DNA of 64,000 bases. Source: JALZKA01 sp963721645. Lineage in GTDB: Bacteria; Actinomycetota; Thermoleophilia; Solirubrobacterales; 70-9. Under the pieces are notes generated by a model that was not told the origin of the DNA, ran no database searches, and saw nothing but the letters and a program-made list of their open reading frames with translations. The stretch covers positions 1,984,001-2,048,000 of the forward strand of contig CAVRJK010000002.1 of the NCBI GenBank assembly GCA_963721645.1, read 5' to 3'. The position numbers and the translations under genes were made by a program. The stretch's first letter is position 1. Every line of letters starts with the position of its first letter. Below are positions 58,326 to 64,000 of the stretch, in pieces.

Positions 58326-59234
58326 ATGGCACCCAGAATGGACACAGGTTTCCCCTCCTCAGACGCCCAAAGCGACTTCGGTCGGGCGCGGAGGCGGCAC
58401 TTTGGCGCGAACCTGGCCCGCCGTCTGCGCGGCGAGCCCGGCGACGTGGACATGATCCTGCCGTTCGACGAAGTGTTGGCCGCCTTGGGAAGAAAGAGTG
58501 AGCGTTCCTCCGGATTGAAGACGATCGACCTCGACGCGATCGTCGGCACGGTTGACCGCACCCGCGAGTTCGATCGCTCGTTCCGCCCCACCTCGAGCAA
58601 GGTCAAGGGGCGCTGGCAGCGCATCGCCGAGGCGATCAGGCGCGGCGAGGGAATGCCGCCGATCGACGTCTACGAGATCGCCGGCATGTACTTCGTAAAG
58701 GACGGTCATCATCGCGTGTCCGTTGCTCGGCAGCTCGACCTCGAGGTGATCGAGGCCAACGTCACCGAGATCGTCACCGAGGTGGGCGCGGACTCCAGCG
58801 TGCGAATCGCAGACCTCGCCCTGAAGGGGCACGAGCGCCTCTTCTTCGAGCGCGTACCCCTGCCGGCCGAGCTCCGTCCACGGGTCCAGCTCTCCCAGGG
58901 CTCCTGGTACGCCGGTCTCGCTGAGGGGGTGGAGGCGTGGGGCTTCAGGGCGATGCAGGCCTGTGGCGAATTCATGACCCGGGACGAAGTGGCGAAGGCG
59001 TGGTTCGAGCAGGAGTTCGCACCGGTCGTGGAGCTGATCCGGGGGGAGAACCTGGCCGTTGGCCAGACTGACGCCGAGGCCTACGCCCGGATCGTCAGCC
59101 TGCGCTACCTCCTTTTGCGGACCCACCGCTGGGACGAGGAGACGCTCGAGAGGTTGCGCGAAGAGCTACGGCGAAAGCCGCCGGCCGACGAGGACACGCT
59201 CACCCATGTGATGCGCGGCGAGTTGCGAGGCTAG
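58326..59234 (+). CDS. ParB/sulfiredoxin-fold domain protein
   Basis: A 302-residue protein from ATG 58326. Residues 55-160 resemble the ParB N-terminal (Srx) fold: ILPFDEVLAAL, WQRIAEAIRRGEGMPPIDVY, EIAGMYFVKDGHHRVSVARQ, with DGHHRV in place of the ParB GxHR(H)xA box. The rest is helical (MQACGEFMTRDEVAKAWFEQ, then LRYLLLRTHRWDEETLERLR) and I do not recognise it. No HTH of true ParB, so partition is unlikely; related stand-alone proteins may bind nucleotides. Divergent from the PfkB gene and convergent with sugC (stops overlap). Confidence 0.7.
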   Translation: MAPRMDTGFPSSDAQSDFGRARRRHFGANLARRLRGEPGDVDMILPFDEVLAALGRKSERSSGLKTIDLDAIVGTVDRTREFDRSFRPTSSKVKGRWQRIAEAIRRGEGMPPIDVYEIAGMYFVKDGHHRVSVARQLDLEVIEANVTEIVTEVGADSSVRIADLALKGHERLFFERVPLPAELRPRVQLSQGSWYAGLAEGVEAWGFRAMQACGEFMTRDEVAKAWFEQEFAPVVELIRGENLAVGQTDAEAYARIVSLRYLLLRTHRWDEETLERLREELRRKPPADEDTLTHVMRGELRG

Positions 59235-60400
59235 AGACCGAGGTTGGCGCCCGAGTCCGGGTCGAAGAGGTGGAGCTTGGTCGCGTCAACCCAAAGCTCC
59301 GCTTCCTTTCCTCGCTCGACCCCTGACTCTGCGTCCAGGCGTGCGACGACCAGGCCCTCGCCGGCGCTTGGAACCTCGGCTGTGCCGGAGTCCTCTGCAA
59401 GCTCGCGGAGATCGTCCGATTCGACGGACTCGCCCTTGACCGAAAAGTAGGCGTACTTCTCCGATCCCATCGACTCGACGAGATCGATCGTGGCCGTGAA
59501 AGTCGTGCCGTGGTCCTTGGCGTCGCCGACGAGGTTTGCGTCCTCGAAGCTCTCGGGCCTGACGCCGGCGATGACCTTGCCCGAGTGAGAGCTCAGCTTC
59601 TCGCGGTGCTGCTCCGGCAGCTCGACCTCGCCGAAGGGCAGCTTCACGTTGCCGCCCTCGATCGTCGCTCCCATGAAGTTCATGGCGGGCGAGCCGATGA
59701 AGCCTGCAACGAAAAGGTTCTTTGGCTCGTTGTAGAGGTCTGCCGGGGAGCCCACCTGCTGAAGGACGCCGGCGCGCATCACCGCGACCCGGTCGCCGAG
59801 CGTCATGGCCTCGGTCTGATCGTGCGTGACGTAGACGGTGGTGGTGCCGAGGTCAGCCTGAAGCCGGGAGACCTCAGTGCGCATCTGGACGCGGAGCTTC
59901 GCATCGAGGTTGGAGAGCGGCTCGTCCATCAGGAAGGCCGATGGATCGCGGACGATCGCACGCCCCATCGCCACGCGCTGCCGCTGGCCTCCCGAGAGGT
60001 TCGCCGGCTTGCGGTCGAGGTGCTGTTCGAGGTCCAAGACCTTCGCCGCCTCCTCCACCTTGCTCTTGACGGTCGAGTCGTCCACGCCCGCCAGGCGGAG
60101 CGGAAAGGCCATGTTCTCGCGCACGGTCATGTGCGGGTACAGCGCGTAGTTCTGAAAGACCATCGCTATGTCGCGGTCCTTGGGCGCGCGATCGTTCACG
60201 ACGTTGCCGCCGATCGTGAGCTTGCCGTCGGTGATGTCCTCGAGCCCCGCGATCATCCGCAGCGCTGTCGACTTCCCGCAGCCCGAAGGGCCGACGAGGA
60301 TCATGAACTCGCCGTCGGCGATCTCGAGGCTCAGGTCCTTGACCGCCTCGAAACCGTCGTCGAACTTCTTGGAGATTCCGTCCAGAACAATCTCGGCCAT
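59231..60400 (-). CDS. sugC: Sugar ABC transporter ATPase, SugC/UgpC/MsmK type
   Basis: A 389-residue ATPase. Walker A GPSGCGKSTALRMIAGLED, Q-loop VFQNYALYPHMTVRENM, signature LSGGQRQRVAMGRAIVRDPS, Walker B FLMDEPLSNLDAKLRVQMRT, H-loop VYVTHDQTEAMTLGDRV, then a C-terminal OB/TOBE domain (AGVRPESFEDANLV, VESMGSEKYAYFSVKG). Fits the trehalose/maltose importer family. It follows sugB with 12 bases between and ends the operon. Confidence 0.9.
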   Translation of the reverse strand: MAEIVLDGISKKFDDGFEAVKDLSLEIADGEFMILVGPSGCGKSTALRMIAGLEDITDGKLTIGGNVVNDRAPKDRDIAMVFQNYALYPHMTVRENMAFPLRLAGVDDSTVKSKVEEAAKVLDLEQHLDRKPANLSGGQRQRVAMGRAIVRDPSAFLMDEPLSNLDAKLRVQMRTEVSRLQADLGTTTVYVTHDQTEAMTLGDRVAVMRAGVLQQVGSPADLYNEPKNLFVAGFIGSPAMNFMGATIEGGNVKLPFGEVELPEQHREKLSSHSGKVIAGVRPESFEDANLVGDAKDHGTTFTATIDLVESMGSEKYAYFSVKGESVESDDLRELAEDSGTAEVPSAGEGLVVARLDAESGVERGKEAELWVDATKLHLFDPDSGANLGL

Positions 60401-60412
60401 AGGTCTTTCTCC

Positions 60413-61273
60413 TTATCCCTTGACCGCACCAGCGGTCAAACCGGCGACGATGCGCCGCTGGAAGATCAATACGAAGATGATGATCGGCACCGTCACGAGG
60501 CTTGCCGCGGCGGCGATGTTGCCCGTCGGCTCCGTGAACTGAGAGTCGCCGGTGAAGAACGCAAGAGCCGCGGGTACGGTCCGCGACGAATCCGACGATG
60601 TCAGCGAGATCGCAAAGACGAAGTCGTTCCAGCAGAAGATGAAGACGAGGATCGCGGCCGTGAACACGCCTGGCGCGGCGAGCGGCACGATCACCTTGCG
60701 GAAGGCCTGGAAGGGTGTGGCGCCATCGACCTGGGCGGCTTGCTCGAGATCCCAGGGGATCTCGCGGAAGAAGGCCACGAGCGTGTAGATCGCCAGCGGC
60801 AACGCGAATGTCAGGTAGGGGATGATCAGTCCGATCCAGGTGTCGTAGAGGCCGAGTGCCCTCCACATGTCGAAGAGCGGGCCGACCGTCGAGATCGGCG
60901 GGAACATTGCGATGGCCAGGGCGCCGGCGAGGACGAGCGCCTTGCCTGGAAAGTCCAAGCGCGCGATCGCGTAAGCGGCGAGCGCGGCGAGGACGATGGC
61001 AATGGTGGTCGCGATCAGCGCGATGCCGATCGAGTTGATGAGGGGCGCGAGGAGCGGGCTGTCGAGACCGCCCTCGAAGAGACCCTTGTAGTTGTCCAGG
61101 GTGAGGTCCTGCGGGAAGAACCGGGTGAGAAGGCTGTCTCCCGCCGTGATCGACGCCGGGTCCTTGAACGAGATGGACACGATCCAAAGGACCGGAATCA
61201 GAGCGAAGAGGACGACGAGGATTATCCCGGCCGACCACAGGGTGGTCTCGCGGGCGCTGCGCGTGCTGCTCAT
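60413..61273 (-). CDS. sugB: Carbohydrate ABC transporter permease, SugB/MalG type
   Basis: A 286-residue permease with six membrane segments. First segment LWSAGIILVVLFALIPVLWI; a large periplasmic loop (SITAGDSLLTRFFPQDLTLD); the EAA loop LEQAAQVDGATPFQAFRKVI followed by VPLAAPGVFTAAILVFIFCW and NDFVFAISLTSSDSS, typical of MalG/SugB. ATG overlaps the sugA stop by four bases. Confidence 0.9.
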   Translation of the reverse strand: MSSTRSARETTLWSAGIILVVLFALIPVLWIVSISFKDPASITAGDSLLTRFFPQDLTLDNYKGLFEGGLDSPLLAPLINSIGIALIATTIAIVLAALAAYAIARLDFPGKALVLAGALAIAMFPPISTVGPLFDMWRALGLYDTWIGLIIPYLTFALPLAIYTLVAFFREIPWDLEQAAQVDGATPFQAFRKVIVPLAAPGVFTAAILVFIFCWNDFVFAISLTSSDSSRTVPAALAFFTGDSQFTEPTGNIAAAASLVTVPIIIFVLIFQRRIVAGLTAGAVKG

Positions 61274-62151
61274 CCGGGCCTCCCCTCGTTCATCTTCACG
61301 CCGAACCCCTTGATGAAGAGGAACGCGATCAGGAAGACGCAGACGAAGATAAGTACGGAGACAGCTGAACCGAGGCCCAGGTTCAGGCGTTCGATCAGCT
61401 GGTTGTAGCCCAGAATGGAGACCGACTCCGTGCCTTGGGCACCGCCGGTCATGATGAAGATGTTGTCGAAGATCCGGAAAGCATCGAGCGTGCGGAAGAG
61501 GAGCGCGACCAGGATCGCGGGCTTCATCAGCGGCAGCGTGATCTTCCAGAACCGCTGCCAGGCAGAGGCGCCATCAACCTTGGCGGCCTCGTAGAGACCG
61601 TCGTCGATCACCACCAGGCCTGCCAGCAGAAGAAGCGCCATGAACGGCGTCGTCTTCCAGACCTCGGCCATGATGATCACGGCCATCGAGCTGAACTTCT
61701 CGCCGAACCAGGCCATGTCGTCGGCGACAAACGGCAGCTCGTTGACGAAGCCCGTGTCCGGCTGGAACGCGAACTGCCAAGAGAACGCAGCGACAACAGT
61801 GACGATGCCGTAGGGGATCAGCACCGCGGTGCGTACCACGCCGCGCCCGAAGATCGCCTTGTGCATCACAAGCGCGATGATCATCCCGAGCGTGAGCTCG
61901 AACGCGACCGAGATCAGCGTGATGACGGTCGTATTGATGACGTCTTCCCACCACAGGCTGGAAGACAGGACGGCGCCGTAGTTCGAAAGGCCTACGAAGC
62001 CTCCGTCCTCGGGGAAGCGCAGGTCGAGTTCCTGCACGGACAGAACGACCGCATAACCGATCGGATACGCCGTCACGAGAACCATCGCGATGACCGCCGG
62101 AGCGCACAGCATCCAGCCGAGCCGGCGCTCGGAACGAGACCTGTCGCTCAT
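61270..62151 (-). CDS. sugA: Carbohydrate ABC transporter permease, SugA/MalF type
   Basis: A 293-residue permease. Starts MSDRSRSERRLGWMLCAPAV; membrane segments include VIAMVLVTAYPIGYAVVLSV. The EAA loop is YEAAKVDGASAWQRFWKITL, followed by PLMKPAILVALLFRTLDAFR and IFDNIFIMTGGAQGTESVS, a hallmark of the SugA/MalF/UgpA group. With SugB it forms the channel. It lies 10 bases downstream of the binding protein gene. Confidence 0.9.
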   Translation of the reverse strand: MSDRSRSERRLGWMLCAPAVIAMVLVTAYPIGYAVVLSVQELDLRFPEDGGFVGLSNYGAVLSSSLWWEDVINTTVITLISVAFELTLGMIIALVMHKAIFGRGVVRTAVLIPYGIVTVVAAFSWQFAFQPDTGFVNELPFVADDMAWFGEKFSSMAVIIMAEVWKTTPFMALLLLAGLVVIDDGLYEAAKVDGASAWQRFWKITLPLMKPAILVALLFRTLDAFRIFDNIFIMTGGAQGTESVSILGYNQLIERLNLGLGSAVSVLIFVCVFLIAFLFIKGFGVKMNEGRPG

Positions 62152-62161
62152 GAAACCACCC

Positions 62162-63436
62162 TCACAGGAGGCCTTCCCGTTTCACTGCCTGCTCGACGTA
62201 ATCCTGAAGCTCTTCATAAGCCTTTTCGACATCTTCCGGATCAACGTCGCCGATCGGGTGGAGCGCACTCTGGATCGCCAGCGAGAGGTCGGTGTAGGCG
62301 GGTGTGACCGGCCGGGGGGCTGCGTTGTCGATCGAAGTCTTGATCAGATCGGAAAAGCCGGGGTATGCCTTTTCGATGTCCGGCGAGTCGTAGGCCTCCT
62401 CGTTCGTCGGCGGCAGCCCGCCCAGAGTCGCCGCGGTCAGCTGGTTCTCCGGCTGGACCAGGCAGGACGCAGCCTCGAAGGCCAGGTCTGAATTCTCGGA
62501 AAACTCGGAGATGCCGAGGTTGATGCCGCCCAATGGCGGCGCCGACGGCTCGCCGTCCACGACCGCGGGATAGGTGGTCGCCTCCATCTGCTTGAAGACG
62601 TCGGGAGCGTTTTCCTTCGCGCTCGGGTAGACGAACGGGTAATTGATCATGAACGAGGAGCCGCCGGCCTCGAACGAAAGTCGCGCCGAATCCTCCGTCG
62701 AGGTGTCGATGTCGGTCGCCGCCGCGTCCGATGCCGCAAACCTGGCCATCGTCTCGAGTGCCGCCTCGGTGGCTTCCTGATCGAGGCTGACCTCTTCGGG
62801 TCCCTTGAGCACCTGCGCCCCCGCGGACTCGAGCATCGCGTTCACCCAGACGACAAATCCTTCGTACTGGTTCCCCTGAACCTGGATGACACCGTTCTCG
62901 CCGATCCGCTTCGACTCGGCCAGCATCTCCTCCCACGTCTTCGGCACGGACTCGATCCGATCCTTGCGGTACCACAGGAGCTGGGTGTTGGACGTGAACG
63001 GGGCGGCGTAGAGCTCGCCCTCGAACGAGGCTCCCTCGATGACGCTGTCAAAGGTGCCATCGGTCACCTGTCGGGCCAGCTCACCGTCCCACGGCTTGAT
63101 CCAACCTGCGTTTGCGAACTCCGCGGTCCAGATCACGTCCATGCCGAGGATGTCGATCGAGGAATCCTCGGCGCCGAGCCTGCGGACCAGCTGCTCGCGC
63201 TGCCCGTCGGCATCGGAGGGAAGGAACTCGAACGAGATGCTGTACTTGCCGTTCGAATCCTTCGAGCACTTGTCGGCTGCCTCCTGAAAGGCGCCGCTCG
63301 GCTCGTTGAAGACAAAGAACGAAAGCTCGGTTCCGGCTCCTGCCTCTTCGGAGCCGGTGCAGGCGGACAGCGCCACGCATGCCGCGATCACGGCAGCGAC
63401 TGCACTCGCTCGTCCGGCAAATGAACCTGGGCCCAA
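62162..63436 (-). CDS. lpqY: Sugar-binding lipoprotein, LpqY-like
   Basis: A 424-residue lipoprotein from TTG 63436 with a strong RBS (AGGAGGAG) upstream. Signal and lipobox LSAC (Cys26). The mature part matches the LpqY/trehalose-binding group: LSFFVFNEPSGAFQEAADKC, SDADGQREQLVRRLGAEDSS, DILGMDVIWTAEFANAGWIK, TSNTQLLWYRKD. LpqY with SugABC imports trehalose in mycobacteria; order lpqY-sugA-sugB-sugC is the same here. Since an alpha-glucosidase gene comes first, related alpha-glucosides are equally possible ligands. Confidence 0.87.
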   Translation of the reverse strand: MGPGSFAGRASAVAAVIAACVALSACTGSEEAGAGTELSFFVFNEPSGAFQEAADKCSKDSNGKYSISFEFLPSDADGQREQLVRRLGAEDSSIDILGMDVIWTAEFANAGWIKPWDGELARQVTDGTFDSVIEGASFEGELYAAPFTSNTQLLWYRKDRIESVPKTWEEMLAESKRIGENGVIQVQGNQYEGFVVWVNAMLESAGAQVLKGPEEVSLDQEATEAALETMARFAASDAAATDIDTSTEDSARLSFEAGGSSFMINYPFVYPSAKENAPDVFKQMEATTYPAVVDGEPSAPPLGGINLGISEFSENSDLAFEAASCLVQPENQLTAATLGGLPPTNEEAYDSPDIEKAYPGFSDLIKTSIDNAAPRPVTPAYTDLSLAIQSALHPIGDVDPEDVEKAYEELQDYVEQAVKREGLL

Positions 63437-63497
63437 CTTCTCCTCCTCTCTCGAGGCGGAGCTACCCCGCGGTAGTAGGTGCCAAACAGGCCCTTGG

Positions 63498-64000
63498 CTA
63501 TTGGCCGGTTCGCGGAGCCCGCCTGGCGGCGATCAAGCGGCGGTACAGCTCGAGGGAACTGCCCTCGACACCCCGTTGGGCGGACACGCTCCTGCGCAAT
63601 GGATCGGTAAGTGAAAGCCACGGCACGCCGGTGGTGAATCCGCCCAGGGGTTCCGGGTCCCACTGCATCGGATGCCGGCAGGGGTCGCGACCCGCACGGT
63701 CGTACGGAGGATCCGCTCCGTCACCGTCGATCATCCCGATCTCGTCGCCTTGATACAGGAAGACCGGCCCCGGAAGCGACAGGAGGAACTCTGCGGCGCG
63801 GCCCGCGCGCTCCTCGCCGAACCGGGTGGCGAGACGCGGGAAATCATGGTTGGACAACGCCCAGGCGACACGCCCGAGGCGCCTCCCGTCGGCGACTACC
63901 TGCGTGAGCCTCTGCTCCTCGAACGGTGAGTGGAGAAGCTCGAAGGCGAACGCGAGGTCGAGGTATTCGAGATAGGGCCCGAGGTCGCGTGTAGGCCTGT
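63498..64000 (-). CDS. GH13 alpha-glucosidase family hydrolase, 5' end missing
   Basis: The minus-strand frame is open through the right edge; 167 codons are inside. The visible part is the C-terminal third of a GH13 alpha-amylase-family enzyme: TRDLGPYLEYLDLAFAFELL, WALSNHDFPRLATRFGEE with the conserved NHD (transition-state Asp), and SLPGPVFLYQGDEIGM with region GDEIGM, then the PMQWD motif and a shortened C-terminus. This subgroup includes oligo-1,6-glucosidase, alpha-glucosidase and trehalose-related enzymes. The catalytic nucleophile and acid lie outside the window. It is upstream of lpqY by 61 bases and would split the imported sugar. Confidence 0.88.
   Translation of the reverse strand, partial: RPTRDLGPYLEYLDLAFAFELLHSPFEEQRLTQVVADGRRLGRVAWALSNHDFPRLATRFGEERAGRAAEFLLSLPGPVFLYQGDEIGMIDGDGADPPYDRAGRDPCRHPMQWDPEPLGGFTTGVPWLSLTDPLRRSVSAQRGVEGSSLELYRRLIAARRAPRTGQ

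Noticed and set aside
1..64000. tRNA, rRNA, CRISPR arrays, insertion sequences, prophage
   Set aside because: I looked for conserved tRNA arms, regularly spaced repeats, transposase motifs and inverted terminal repeats and saw none; a tRNAscan or IS search would be decisive.

Overview
The window is a high-G+C chromosomal segment with dense genes and short intergenic gaps. I see no rRNA, tRNA, phage, transposase or CRISPR. The gene families point to an actinobacterium: an Rpf-type transglycosylase, an LpqY-SugABC-type sugar importer, a SigB/HATPase/STAS partner-switch module, GTTCAC-type PHO boxes and a c-di-AMP riboswitch upstream of an NlpC/P60 enzyme. A deep-branching class such as Thermoleophilia is my best guess, but that is inference; no marker gene here proves it.

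Layout. 0-9 kb: end of a penicillin-acylase-family hydrolase, an SDR, a small thioredoxin-fold protein, a c-di-AMP riboswitch with its NlpC/P60 gene, azlCD, and a first potADBC polyamine-type importer. Four genes in this stretch carry one or two +1 frameshifts (five in total). 9-12.8 kb: tatA, a cupredoxin lipoprotein, two exported ferritin-like proteins, and two overlapping TetR-type regulators. 12.8-22.6 kb: a minus-strand catabolic set (succinate-semialdehyde-type dehydrogenase, alanine dehydrogenase, PucR regulator, class III aminotransferase) faces a second, intact potADBC operon across an intergenic region with a strong palindrome. 22.6-24.7 kb: sigma factor, tandem-HATPase anti-sigma protein and STAS antagonist. 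24.8-29.5 kb: aldehyde dehydrogenase, methylmalonate/malonate-semialdehyde dehydrogenase and a flavin amine-oxidase-like enzyme. Together with the aminotransferase, Ald and the importers these suggest uptake and breakdown of polyamines and omega-amino acids to succinate, acetyl-CoA and ammonium.

29.6-35.6 kb: an FN3-domain secreted protein of unknown role, a cupredoxin, a large secreted protein that appears to join a PHM-like dicopper monooxygenase fold to a C-terminal cupredoxin, an alpha/beta hydrolase, ogt, a tiny His-rich protein and dinB. 35.6-49.1 kb: a phosphate/polyphosphate region with a DAO-type flavoenzyme, ppk1, a CHAD protein, an M1 peptidase, ppx/gppA, phoU, pstBACS, a PhoP-like regulator and uppP. 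Three near-identical direct-repeat PHO boxes sit before pstS, ppk1 and uppP, suggesting one phosphate-starvation regulon. 49.1-55.8 kb: crotonase, a zinc importer (znuB-znuC-znuB-zur-znuA), an HD-domain protein and a SpoIIM-like membrane protein. 56-64 kb: Rpf-like transglycosylase, lipoate-ligase-family protein, PfkB sugar kinase, ParB-fold protein, and an LpqY-SugABC-type importer preceded by a GH13 alpha-glucosidase that runs off the end.

A palindromic motif, GGGGTCAGACCCC, recurs in at least four intergenic regions, sometimes in pairs with conserved flanks. It looks like a dispersed REP-like repeat family.
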